Shown piece by piece: positions 1-7,872 of a stretch of 64,000 nucleotides of DNA; positions within the stretch are counted from its first letter, which is position 1; every line of letters starts with the position of its first letter. The position numbers and the translations under genes are program-made. Below the pieces are notes generated by a model, which worked only from the letters and a program-made list of their open reading frames with translations, was not told the DNA's origin and did not search any database. The stretch is from Flagellimonas aequoris (lineage in GTDB: Bacteria; Bacteroidota; Bacteroidia; Flavobacteriales; Flavobacteriaceae), in NCBI RefSeq assembly GCF_003584165.1, contig NZ_QXFJ01000030.1:1-64000 (forward strand). The letters are read 5' to 3'.

Positions 1-1360
1 CAAGGTGCAGTACGCCAAGACAGGATTTATAGGATTGTTCGGGATGCTGCTTCTTGTCCAATATGGCCATGATGTAGCCTTGGCAGCTTTCCCCTATGTT
101 TCCGGCCCAGGCAATGAACCTTTCACTGCTCCATTCGCTGACGAAGCGGTGGTGGGAGGGCATGTGCTCGGCCAAAGTGGTATAGCCGTAACGTTTCCTG
201 TTTCTTCGGTGCACGGCCAGCCTTTCATGTTTATGGTAGACCTCGACCATACTGTCGGTATAGACAAGCTTTACCTGTTTGCCGATATGCCTGTAGTGTA
301 CGCTGTAATAGTGCTTGTCCCTGCCAAGGTAGATATGGCTGTTCTTGTGCACGGTGGCCTGGGCGTACCGTTTTATCTCATAGCGTTTTTCGGGCAGGGG
401 CATCAGTTCCCGGCTTTCCACCTCGAGGAACAGTGAACGTCGGGAGTATTCCCTTCCCCTGAAGGACATGTCGTTGTGCTTTTCCAACAGTTCCCGGATC
501 GCGGTGTTGATATCGGCCACACTGTGGAAGGTCTCGTTCCGTAAGGGCGCGAACACCCTTGTGTAGATGATGCGCACGGCGTTCTCCACTATGGCCTTGT
601 CCCTTGGCCTGTAGGTGCGCGTGGGAAGGACAGCCGTTTCGTAATGCTCGGCAAAGTCGGCAAACACCTCGTTGACCTTTGGTTCATAGCGGCTGCTCTT
701 GGTAACGGCCGACTTAAGGTTGTCGGGCACCAGTGCCCTCGGCACACCGCCGTAGAACCACAGTGCGTTCTCGGTGCAGCGGATGAAGTCCTCGAGCTTC
801 TGGCTGGCACATGCCTCCACGTAGGTATACTGGCTGCTGCCCAATATGCACACGAACACTTCCAGTTCCTTTAGCTCCCCGGTGTCCCTGTCGACAATGG
901 TGAGCTTCTTGCCCGTAAAATCGATGAAAAGCTTGTCGCCGGCCTTGTGCTCCATCCGCATCACGGGGGAGGTCTCCTTTTGCCATTCGGCGTACCAGTA
1001 CTTGAACTGTGAGAGCCTGAACCCATCGGGATGCTTGGCATAATATTCCTCCCAGAGCAACTGTCGGGTCACCCCGGTCTTTCTTATTTCCTTGTCAAAG
1101 TAGGGAAAGTACCGCTGTAGCTCGACCAGTTTTGGGCTCTTCGGCCTTTGGTCGGCCTTGAAGAGGCCGTGCAGTTCCTCCAGGGTCATCTTCTCAACCT
1201 CATAGGCCGTCAGACGGTAACGCTTGAAGAAATCGATGTACTTGGCCACTGTATTGCGGGAGATGCCCAACTGCTGGCTTATCCGCCGCTTGCTCACACC
1301 CGAGGTGTAGAGCTTGAATATCCTTTTTATTTTTCGCATGTCTATCTGCTTGTTCGCCAT
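1..1360 (-). CDS. istA: IS21-family transposase IstA (3' end outside window)
   Basis: The DDE transposase of the IS21 family, which joins element ends to target DNA with help from the ATPase IstB. From an ATG at 1358-1360 the minus strand reads open for 453 codons to the window edge. An N-terminal helix-turn-helix is visible at residues about 14-45 (GVSKRRISQQLGISRNTVAK). It is followed by an rve integrase core with FIDFTGKK (Asp about 147), VPDNLKSAV (second Asp) and DKAIVENAV (Glu), the three DDE residues. An alternative in-frame ATG lies at 1337-1339. Family members are about 500 residues, so only a short C-terminus is missing. No frameshift is seen, so the visible part looks functional. 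Confidence 0.93.
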   Translation of the reverse strand, partial: MANKQIDMRKIKRIFKLYTSGVSKRRISQQLGISRNTVAKYIDFFKRYRLTAYEVEKMTLEELHGLFKADQRPKSPKLVELQRYFPYFDKEIRKTGVTRQLLWEEYYAKHPDGFRLSQFKYWYAEWQKETSPVMRMEHKAGDKLFIDFTGKKLTIVDRDTGELKELEVFVCILGSSQYTYVEACASQKLEDFIRCTENALWFYGGVPRALVPDNLKSAVTKSSRYEPKVNEVFADFAEHYETAVLPTRTYRPRDKAIVENAVRIIYTRVFAPLRNETFHSVADINTAIRELLEKHNDMSFRGREYSRRSLFLEVESRELMPLPEKRYEIKRYAQATVHKNSHIYLGRDKHYYSVHYRHIGKQVKLVYTDSMVEVYHKHERLAVHRRNRKRYGYTTLAEHMPSHHRFVSEWSSERFIAWAGNIGESCQGYIMAILDKKQHPEQSYKSCLGVLHL

Positions 1361-1416
1361 GGTCCTTTTTCACAAAAAAAGACCTTTGGCACATTACAGA
1401 CAGATCAGGTCCAAAA

Positions 1417-1507
1417 GTGGCTCACTTTCGTCCGGCGCGGGTGGCTCACTTTCACCGGCCAGCTATGCTCACTTTGGTCCGGCGAAGGTGGTATACTATG
1501 TCCGGCG
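1417..1507. repeat. Four tandem IS21 terminal repeats
   Basis: Imperfect copies of GTGGCTCACTTTCGTCCGGCG start at about 1417, 1441, 1464 and 1487, a spacing of 24, 23 and 23 bp. The outermost copy is the most degenerate. IS21-family elements carry multiple such repeats near their ends as transposase binding sites. The array sits upstream of istA and so probably overlaps its promoter. Confidence 0.75.
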
Positions 1508-1513
1508 TTTCCA

Positions 1514-2302
1514 CCCAGTGCACGGTTTACCTATAAATTGGGGGGGCACAACAAATTGTCGGTGTTCTACAACCGCAGGGTCGACCGTCCGGGGGAACCG
1601 GAACTTCGGATTTTTCCAAAGTACGACGATCCCGAACTGCTCAAAGTGGGCAATCCCTATTTGCGGCCACAGTTCACCAATGCCGTGGAGTTGGCCCATA
1701 AATATAGCTGGTCCACAGGATCCATTTTTACGGCAGTGTACCACAGGATGATCAAGGACCAGTATATGAGGGTCTACAGCATTGATGCTTCCAATCCGGA
1801 CTATGACATTGTCAACCGCATTTACCAGAACACGGGAAGGGCCACCAACACAGGGGTCGAACTGTTGTTGGCCCAGGATATTTCCAACAAGGTAAAGGTA
1901 TCGGGTACTTTTAATTGGTACTCCAATGCCATTGATGCTTATCAGGGGACTTTGCTATTCCCCTATGAAAGGACTTTTACGGTGGAGGAATCCACAGCAG
2001 ATGCCTGGAATGCCAAGTTGAATGCGGAGCTTCAATTGGAACATGATCTGGCCATCCAATTGACAGGTATCTATTATTCGGACAAGAACATCCCCCAAGG
2101 CAAGGAACTCTCAAGATCTTCAGTGGACCTAGGCCTCAAAAAGGGTTTTTGGGACAAAAAGGCGGAACTGACCTTCTCCGCCACCGATATCTTCAATCGG
2201 TTCGGTATCCGCCAAGAAGTAACGGACCAAGGATTTACGGCCCTGTACCAAAACTATTTCGAGACCCAGATTTTTAGGTTGGGGCTTCGGTACAAGCTAT
2301 AG
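1514..2302 (+). pseudogene. Truncated outer membrane beta-barrel (TonB-dependent-receptor-like) protein, C-terminal part
   Basis: About 263 residues remain of an outer membrane receptor of the large Bacteroidetes type (outer membrane beta-barrel family, PF14905-like). The fragment begins PSARFTYKLGGHNKLS and continues with a conserved barrel stretch (YNRRVDRPG, then GNPYLRPQ), and it ends in a barrel closing strand (FRLGLRYKL). The N-terminal part, including signal peptide, plug and most of the barrel, is missing because the IS21 element lies immediately upstream. The frame stays open leftwards into the IS as far as 1148, but that stretch is antisense to istA and is not part of this gene. The missing half may lie on the far side of the IS. 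Confidence 0.85.
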
Positions 2303-2330
2303 GGAGGTAAATGAATGGCGATGGGGCCAT

Positions 2331-2359
2331 CTTTAGATTTGCTTTAAACCATCTTTAGA
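2331..2359 (+). promoter_or_regulatory. Three CTTTARA direct repeats, 11-bp period
   Basis: CTTTAGA (2331), CTTTAAA (2342) and CTTTAGA (2353) are spaced exactly 11 bp apart, 41 bp before the start of the PepSY-like gene. Direct 7-mers with 4-bp spacers are the typical layout for OmpR/PhoB-family response regulators. Similar pairs occur at 3561 and 6512. The regulator is not identified and is not in the window. Confidence 0.5.
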
Positions 2360-2399
2360 ATTGGAGTGTACTTTTAGGTCAGATATAAAAATTGGAACC

Positions 2400-2873
2400 A
2401 TGAAGAACAAAAAAATTATTATCGGATTACCCCTCGCTGCCCTTTTGGGACTTGCACTCTTTGCCTTTGCAAGTAACCGTTCCGTGCCCCTTCGGGTAAA
2501 GGCAGCCTTTGTTAAAAAGTTTCCCCAAGTGAAGAAAGTGAAATGGGACAAGGAATCGGATGCTGAATGGGAAGCTGAATTCAAAATGAACGGGATGGAA
2601 TATTCCGCGAATTTCCTGGAAGATGGGACTTGGAAGGAAACGGAACATGAAATTGAACAAAAGGATATTCCAGACGCCGTTAAGGCCACTTTGGACACGG
2701 AATTATCCGGGTATGAAATCGAAGAGGCGGAAATTTCCGAAACCGTTGATGGCCTGACCTATGAATTTGAAATGGAAAAAGGCGAGCAAGAACTGGAAGT
2801 AAGTATCGATGTCCATGGAAAATTGATCCATAAACAGGTCGTCGATGAAGAAGGGGAAAAGGATCAAGACTAA
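2400..2873 (+). CDS. PepSY-like (DUF2874-type) secreted protein
   Basis: A 157-residue exported protein with a PepSY-like/DUF2874 architecture, a periplasmic family of Bacteroidetes whose biochemical role is not established. Residues 1-22 form a signal peptide (MKNKKIIIGLP, then a hydrophobic core). The body has two repeats of the family pattern: VKAAFVKKFPQVKKVKWDKE followed by YSANFLEDGTW, then AVKATLDTELSGYEIEEAEI followed by YEFEMEKGEQELEVSID. It ends in an acidic tail. The start at 2400 is preferred over an earlier in-frame codon because the signal peptide begins there and the 11-bp repeats end 40 bp upstream. A terminator follows the gene, so it is probably monocistronic. Confidence 0.8.
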   Translation: MKNKKIIIGLPLAALLGLALFAFASNRSVPLRVKAAFVKKFPQVKKVKWDKESDAEWEAEFKMNGMEYSANFLEDGTWKETEHEIEQKDIPDAVKATLDTELSGYEIEEAEISETVDGLTYEFEMEKGEQELEVSIDVHGKLIHKQVVDEEGEKDQD

Positions 2874-2908
2874 AGTTTAGGTTTGAGTTTGAGTTGGTTT
2901 TTGATGGA

Positions 2909-2938
2909 GGTCGGGAGTTCATGCTTCCCGACCTTTTT
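2909..2938 (+). terminator. Rho-independent terminator
   Basis: The 8-bp stem GGTCGGGA (2909-2916) pairs with TCCCGACC (2926-2933) and is followed by a T-rich run. It lies 36 bp after the stop codon of the PepSY-like gene. Confidence 0.75.
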
Positions 2939-3028
2939 CTACTTGTGGAATCCCATGGGTACTGTCGGTTTTCCTAAAATACGTTGAAGACCATGGAGTG
3001 GAAGATTCAATTTTATAAAATGTAAGGA

Positions 3029-3538
3029 ATGAGGATTTTATGGATAAGAGGTAAGCGTTGGCTTGGCCAAGTGAATTTGGATCCGGGAAGGCTCCTGGGA
3101 TGTTTGCTGCTGCTGGCAGTGGCCTGTACCAGAAAAGTACCTGATACCATCGATAGGGCCTTTACCTCCAAGTTCTTGAACGCAAGGGATATCGAATGGC
3201 ACTTTAGTCCTGATGGCCATTGGCTGGTAAATTTCTATATGGAAAAATTCGACTATATGACCGCGAGCTATACCTTGGATGGCCTGTTGGAATATTTTGA
3301 GTTGGAGCTGCATGGGGAAGAAGTTCCCAAGCAGCTAATGGATAGGGTCAAAAAGACCTATCCCGAAGGTGACGTATACGAGGTTTATGAGCGGAACCGG
3401 GGAAATTCGACGGAGTACATCTTTGAACTTGTGGACCACGGAAGGCTTTTTGGGGTCGATTTTTATGAGGATGGCCACAGCCAGATCATTCCCTCCGATG
3501 ACTATCGTTTTACCTCTAGGATCTTGGTCGGGGACTGA
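3029..3538 (+). CDS. PepSY-like lipoprotein
   Basis: A 169-residue putative lipoprotein. The N-terminus is basic (MRILWIRGKRW), followed by a hydrophobic stretch (LLGCLLLLAVAC) with a lipobox-like end at Cys33. The rest resembles the PepSY-like gene upstream in layout: a helix with FTSKFLNARDIEWHF, a beta hairpin (WLVNFYMEKFDYMTASYTLDG), then a second copy beginning VPKQLMDRVKKTYPEG and ending in a strand. It is likely anchored in the periplasm or outer membrane. The function is unknown. It is probably a divergent paralog of the protein at 2400-2873, but it has no copy of the 11-bp repeats in its own upstream region. A start further inside is possible because the leader before the hydrophobic segment is long. 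Confidence 0.65.
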   Translation: MRILWIRGKRWLGQVNLDPGRLLGCLLLLAVACTRKVPDTIDRAFTSKFLNARDIEWHFSPDGHWLVNFYMEKFDYMTASYTLDGLLEYFELELHGEEVPKQLMDRVKKTYPEGDVYEVYERNRGNSTEYIFELVDHGRLFGVDFYEDGHSQIIPSDDYRFTSRILVGD

Positions 3539-3560
3539 CCTAAAATTTACAAAGGGATAA

Positions 3561-3578
3561 CTTTAAATTTCCTTAAGA
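3561..3578 (+). promoter_or_regulatory. CTTTAAA/CTTAAGA direct repeat, 11-bp period
   Basis: CTTTAAA at 3561 and CTTAAGA at 3572 repeat with the same 7+4 bp spacing seen at 2331 and 6512. The site lies 33 bp before the LtaS-like gene and is a candidate site for a shared OmpR/PhoB-type regulator. Confidence 0.45.
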
Positions 3579-3611
3579 ATTGGATCCTACCTTGGCTTTT
3601 TAAAAAGTACC

Positions 3612-5588
3612 ATGTTGACCAAACTCTTTCCGGCCCGGTATGCATTGTTGAGGGCTTTTGTTCTTATTTTTTTGTCCATTTCCCTTGTCGTACGGGGCGT
3701 ATTGTTGGTTTGGGACTTTCAGGAGACCGATACTGGTCCCTTGTCCCTTATTTGGACGTTTGTGGTAGGTTTTGTGTTCGATTTGGCGACGCTTTCCTTT
3801 TTTGTGATCCCCTATCTGGTCTATCTTGTATTGGTGCCCTCCAAATGGTCCGGTTCCCTCTTGGATCGCGTCCTGACCTTCTTTGGGTTCTTTTTGGGCA
3901 TCTTTATCCTATATTTTTCGTTTCTGGGGGAATTTACCTTTTGGGATGAGTTCCATAGAAGGTACAATTTTATAGCAGTGGATTATTTGATCTATACCTA
4001 TGAGGTCGTGCAGAACATCAATGAATCCTACCCCTTGCCCTTGTTGATCGGGACCCTTCTGGGACTGGTGGCGTTGACCTTTTGGTTGTTGTTCAGGTTT
4101 GGGATCTTTCAAAGGACTTTTTCCCCTGGCACCCATTTCGCACAACGGTCCATATCTGCTGTACCATGGTTGGTGGTCTTGGTGCTCTCGGTATTTTTAT
4201 TGACCAATGAACAGGCGGAATGGTCAAGTAACCGCTATAACAACGAAATTTCCAAAGCGGGTATCTATTCCTTTTTTGCGGCCTTTCGGAACAATGAACT
4301 TTCGTTCCCGGATTTCTATATGACCGTTGACGATAAAGAGGCCTTTTCCCGTGTAAAAAATGGCCTGGGGATGGATGGGGCGACCTTTGTGCACCCAAAT
4401 ACGGATGAAATCCTTCGAACCGTAACACCCACGAACAGTACCGCACAGGAAATTAGGCCCAATGTGGTCTTTATCTGTGTGGAAAGCCTTAGTGGAAAGT
4501 TCCTGAAATCGTTCGGGAACGAATTGGATCTGACCCCAAATCTGGATTCCCTGGCAGGGGAAAGCCTCTTCTTTACCCAACTGTATGCAACAGGTACCCG
4601 AACGGTTCGGGGGATGGAGGCCATTACCTTGAGCATTCCCCCCACACCGGGGAGAAGTATTGTCAAACGGGTGGACAATGCAGGGCTGTTCACCATCGGG
4701 GAGGTGTTCGAACAAAAAGGGTATGAACGGAACTTTTTCTATGGAGGGGACGGTTATTTTGATAATATGAACTCCTTTTTTGGGGGCAATGGTTTCAACA
4801 TTGTGGACCGTGGCCGTGGATTTTTAATGGATAAGAGCATCCGGACCAAAAGGACCAATATCGATGATGACGAGGTCACCTTTGAAAATGCATGGGGTGT
4901 CTGTGATGAGGACATCTACAATAAAGTTTTGAAAGAAGCCGACCGGGCCTACGGTGCCGGGCAGCCTTTTTTTGATTTTGTGATGACCACTTCCAATCAC
5001 AAACCCTATACCTATCCCGAGGGGAAAATAGACATTCCCTCCGGTACGGGACGGAACGGGGCGGTAAAATATACGGATTATGCCATCGGGGAGTTCCTGC
5101 GCAAGGCCAAGGGGAAGCCATGGTTTGCCAATACGGTCTTTGTGATCATGGCCGATCATTGTGCCAGTAGTGCCGGCCGGTGGGAATTGGATGTGCAGAA
5201 TTACCAGATACCCGCATTGATCTATAACCTGCCCCAAAAAAATACAGGAAAGATCAATAACCTCTGCTCACAGATCGATATGTTTCCGACCCTGTTCGGC
5301 TTACTGGGCTGGGACTATACCTCCAACCTTTTTGGAAAGGATGTATTACAGATGACACCAGAAGAAGAAAGGGCCTTCATCGGTAACTACAGAAAGTTGG
5401 GGTTGTTGAAAGGGAACCAGGTCATGGTACTTGGAGATCAAAAGAATGCCAATTTCTATGATTGGGATCCTTCCGATAACAGTCTGAAAAGTATCCCCAC
5501 GGACCGGGTTTTTCTCGATGAGGCCATTTCGTGGTACCAGGTGGCTGATTTCCTCTATTCCAATGGAGGGCTTAAACTTCAAGATTAA
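3612..5588 (+). CDS. LtaS-like membrane phosphotransferase/sulfatase-superfamily protein
   Basis: A 658-residue membrane protein of the LTA synthase/alkaline phosphatase superfamily (PF00884). Family members transfer phosphoglycerol or phosphoethanolamine groups, or cleave phospho- or sulfo-esters, outside the inner membrane. About five transmembrane segments fill residues 10-200. The catalytic domain follows, with VFICVESLSGKF (metal-binding Glu about 291), GTRTVRGMEA (nucleophile Thr about 329-331) and VIMADHC (Asp515-His516). Its stop codon overlaps the start of the lipid kinase (TAATG), so the two are co-translated, and a lipid-linked role is likely since the kinase acts on diacylglycerol-type lipids. 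The exact substrate cannot be read from the sequence. The promoter carries the 11-bp repeats. Confidence 0.88.
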   Translation: MLTKLFPARYALLRAFVLIFLSISLVVRGVLLVWDFQETDTGPLSLIWTFVVGFVFDLATLSFFVIPYLVYLVLVPSKWSGSLLDRVLTFFGFFLGIFILYFSFLGEFTFWDEFHRRYNFIAVDYLIYTYEVVQNINESYPLPLLIGTLLGLVALTFWLLFRFGIFQRTFSPGTHFAQRSISAVPWLVVLVLSVFLLTNEQAEWSSNRYNNEISKAGIYSFFAAFRNNELSFPDFYMTVDDKEAFSRVKNGLGMDGATFVHPNTDEILRTVTPTNSTAQEIRPNVVFICVESLSGKFLKSFGNELDLTPNLDSLAGESLFFTQLYATGTRTVRGMEAITLSIPPTPGRSIVKRVDNAGLFTIGEVFEQKGYERNFFYGGDGYFDNMNSFFGGNGFNIVDRGRGFLMDKSIRTKRTNIDDDEVTFENAWGVCDEDIYNKVLKEADRAYGAGQPFFDFVMTTSNHKPYTYPEGKIDIPSGTGRNGAVKYTDYAIGEFLRKAKGKPWFANTVFVIMADHCASSAGRWELDVQNYQIPALIYNLPQKNTGKINNLCSQIDMFPTLFGLLGWDYTSNLFGKDVLQMTPEEERAFIGNYRKLGLLKGNQVMVLGDQKNANFYDWDPSDNSLKSIPTDRVFLDEAISWYQVADFLYSNGGLKLQD

Positions 5589-6490
5589 TGGGGTATCAAA
5601 AAATTCATTTTATTGTCAATCCCATTGCGGGCAAGGGGGAAAGAGTGCTCAACGAAGCTTACTTGGAGCAGTTTTTTATCAGGAGCTTTCATCGGTTGAT
5701 CGTAAAATATTCCCAATACAAGACCCACGCCATCAGCTTGACCAAAGAATCGGTTGCCGAAGGTGCGGATATCATCGTGGCCTGTGGTGGGGATGGGACC
5801 ATCAACGAAGTGGCCTCCTCTCTCGTGGGGACCAATATCCCCTTGGGCATCATCCCGTTTGGCTCCGGAAATGGCTTGGCCTCCAACCTCCATATCCCCA
5901 AGAACCTGCGTGAGGCCCTGGGACTTTTGCGGAATGCACATACCATCCGCATTGATGCTGGGCGGATCAATGATCGCTATTTTTTCAGTAACACAGGAGT
6001 CGGTTTTGATGCCAGTGTCATCAAAAATTATGAATCGTCCAATAGAAGGACCCTATCCGGGTACCTGGGTGCCTGCATGACCTCCTTCAAGGAATTGAAG
6101 AAACCCAAGGAAATTGGGGTCAAGGCCAATGGAAAGCAATGGAGGACAAACCCCTTTCTGGTGTTTGTTTCCAATACCAATGTGATGGGATACCACCTGA
6201 GCCTTACGCCCCAGGCATCTTTACAGGATGGGCTTTTGGATGTATTGGTCATTACCAAGATCAACAGGTTCAAAATGTTGGTATTGGGTGTTCTGCTCTT
6301 GATGAACAAGCCGCATTTACTCAAGGAAGCAACGCATTTTCAAACCACAGGTCTTGATCTGTCAAGTCTGCCCGGTGCCCATTTCGATTCCCAGATCGAT
6401 GGGGAGTTCCATCCCATGGAGGACAATGCCATTTCCATCGGCATTGAAAAGAAAGCCTTGACCGTCATTGTGCCCAGACCAAAAGGATGA
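5588..6490 (+). CDS. Diacylglycerol kinase family lipid kinase
   Basis: A 300-residue cytoplasmic lipid kinase of the DagK/YegS/sphingosine kinase family, which phosphorylates diacylglycerol or a related lipid with ATP. The N-terminal motif NPIAGKGERV, the nucleotide-binding loop GGDGTINEVASSL at about residues 67-80 and GIIPFGSGNGLA are all present. The C-terminal beta-sandwich ends near the stop with DGEFHPMEDNAISI. It starts inside the stop codon of the LtaS-like gene. In an operon with a phosphoglycerol-type transferase it would recycle the diacylglycerol left over, which is the known pairing in lipoteichoic-acid-type pathways. Here this is inference, since Bacteroidota are Gram-negative. 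Confidence 0.9.
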   Translation: MGYQKIHFIVNPIAGKGERVLNEAYLEQFFIRSFHRLIVKYSQYKTHAISLTKESVAEGADIIVACGGDGTINEVASSLVGTNIPLGIIPFGSGNGLASNLHIPKNLREALGLLRNAHTIRIDAGRINDRYFFSNTGVGFDASVIKNYESSNRRTLSGYLGACMTSFKELKKPKEIGVKANGKQWRTNPFLVFVSNTNVMGYHLSLTPQASLQDGLLDVLVITKINRFKMLVLGVLLLMNKPHLLKEATHFQTTGLDLSSLPGAHFDSQIDGEFHPMEDNAISIGIEKKALTVIVPRPKG

Positions 6491-6511
6491 TGGATGGTAC
6501 TTCGGCCACAA

Positions 6512-6529
6512 CTTAAAATTGTCTTTAGA
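6512..6529 (+). promoter_or_regulatory. CTTAAAA/CTTTAGA direct repeat, 11-bp period
   Basis: CTTAAAA at 6512 and CTTTAGA at 6523 show the same 7+4 bp layout as the sites at 2331 and 3561. It lies 22 bp after the lipid kinase stop and 75 bp before the PAP2 start, suggesting that the PAP2-HD-PAP2 group has its own promoter in the same regulon. Confidence 0.45.
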
Positions 6530-6604
6530 TTTCAGTACTACTTTGGTTCCATAATGTTAGGGGAGGATTTTTGGTCCCCATCCTTACAAACGAAAGATAC
6601 CATC

Positions 6605-7180
6605 ATGGAAGTACGGTTTTTTGGAGCCACTGGAATCAAGAAAAACATATCGGCCTTAGGGTTGTTCCTGCTTTTGGCCTGTACGGTTTGGGACACCCAT
6701 GCCCAGGACAAGACGCTACAAACAGCAGGGGACGTATTGCTGGTTTCCCTTCCGGTGGCCAGTCTTACCGGGACATTGCTCATCGGGGACCATAAGGGGA
6801 GTTGGCAGTTTGCCAAAGGGTTTGCATTGAACCAGGCCGTGACCCTTGGGATGAAATATGCCATCAACAAACCAAGGCCCTATGATAATGGGTACCGGGC
6901 CTTTCCATCGGCCCATACCTCCACGACCTTTCAAAGTGCTGCCTTTTTACAAAAACGTTACGGTTGGAAATTCGGGGCGCCTGCCTATGCCTTGGCGGCA
7001 TTTACGGGCTATAGCCGTATCCAGGCCCACAAACACGATGGTTGGGATGTCCTTGCGGGAGCCGTGGTGGGTATCGGGAGTTCCTATCTATTCACAAGGC
7101 CCTATAAGGAAGATCGCATGGAACTCACTTTTTCAAGCGATGGACAAGGGGTCGTCCTTGGATTTAATTATGCTTTTTAA
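6605..7180 (+). CDS. PAP2-family lipid phosphatase (first paralog)
   Basis: A 191-residue exported phosphatase of the PAP2 superfamily, which dephosphorylates lipid phosphates such as phosphatidate or undecaprenyl diphosphate at the periplasmic face. The three catalytic motifs are present: KYAINKPRP, PSAHTS (PSGH in most members, Gly replaced by Ala here) and SRIQAHKHDGWD. The start at 6605 gives a clean signal peptide ending THAQ. In-frame upstream starts at 6494 and 6553 exist, but 6494 precedes the promoter repeats. The C-terminus ends as an amphipathic strand with terminal Phe (VVLGFNYAF), suggesting outer membrane association. It closely resembles the gene at 7873-8445. Confidence 0.85.
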   Translation: MEVRFFGATGIKKNISALGLFLLLACTVWDTHAQDKTLQTAGDVLLVSLPVASLTGTLLIGDHKGSWQFAKGFALNQAVTLGMKYAINKPRPYDNGYRAFPSAHTSTTFQSAAFLQKRYGWKFGAPAYALAAFTGYSRIQAHKHDGWDVLAGAVVGIGSSYLFTRPYKEDRMELTFSSDGQGVVLGFNYAF

Positions 7181-7227
7181 ATGATACAGACTATTGATAT
7201 AATCATTACAAAGATTTGGAAAAGGGT

Positions 7228-7860
7228 ATGAAAGAAAAAGATCATACCCATAAATCCGACATACTTCCTTTGGCCAAACAATTCTGCGTGTCATTGTTGA
7301 AAGGAGGCCGATGTGGGTCCCTACCGTTCCACAATGTACAACATACCTTGGAAGTGTTTGACCATGTCCGGGTGATCGGGAGGGACGAAGGGCTGTCGGA
7401 AAAGGCATTGGAGCCGGCGCTATTGGCAGCCTTGTTCCATGATGTGGGAAATGCATCCGGTTTTGAAGGACATGAGGTCCAAAGCAAGACCATCGCAACA
7501 AAGTTCCTGGAATCATGGGAGTATCCAAAAGAAGCATTGCAAATGGTACAGGCCTGTATCATGGCTACTAGAATGCCACAATCCCCCAATACCTTATTGG
7601 AAAAGATCCTTTGTGACGCAGATCTGTTCCATTTGGGAACTGTATCCTTTTTTTCAAAGAACGCGCTGTTAAGGGAAGAGTGGCAGCATTTTCATGGGTG
7701 GTCCTATTCCGAACGCGATTGGGTCTTGCTCAATATTTCCTTCTTGGAGGAACACAGGTATTTCACCGCCTTTGGACAAAGGGAGCTTGAACCTGTAAAA
7801 CAGCAACATCTGGCCACTTTGCGGGGCCGACTTGATACGGAAATTATAAATGAACCATAA
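7228..7860 (+). CDS. HD-domain phosphohydrolase
   Basis: A 210-residue cytoplasmic protein of the HD superfamily of metal-dependent phosphohydrolases. The metal ligands are visible as HNVQHTLEV, then LLAALFHDVGN (the HD pair), then a further His in FEGHEVQSK and Asp in LCDADLFHLG. The substrate could be a nucleotide or cyclic nucleotide and cannot be told from sequence. The ATG at 7228 is chosen because the purine-rich GGAAAAGGG sits just before it. A TTG 12 bp upstream would add four residues. It lies between two PAP2 paralogs, only 12 bp before the second, so the three are probably one transcript. Confidence 0.8.
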   Translation: MKEKDHTHKSDILPLAKQFCVSLLKGGRCGSLPFHNVQHTLEVFDHVRVIGRDEGLSEKALEPALLAALFHDVGNASGFEGHEVQSKTIATKFLESWEYPKEALQMVQACIMATRMPQSPNTLLEKILCDADLFHLGTVSFFSKNALLREEWQHFHGWSYSERDWVLLNISFLEEHRYFTAFGQRELEPVKQQHLATLRGRLDTEIINEP

Positions 7861-7872
7861 AATCGATACGTC

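Larger units (their letters stand above)
1..1513 (-). mobile_element. IS21-family insertion sequence, partial (right part only)
   Basis: The segment holds most of an IS21-type transposase gene reading leftwards and, upstream of it, a set of tandem terminal repeats like those at IS21-family ends. The partner ATPase gene istB would lie beyond the left edge. The outer boundary is placed near 1513 because the last terminal repeat ends at about 1507 and the reading frame of the interrupted host gene is recognisable from about 1514. IS21 elements usually end in CA on this strand, and CA occurs at 1512-1513 and 1516-1517, so the end is uncertain by about 10 bp. Confidence 0.85.

Noticed and set aside
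1148..1510. In-frame 5' extension of the receptor fragment into the IS
   Set aside because: It is antisense to istA and its translation resembles no receptor. The open frame is chance.
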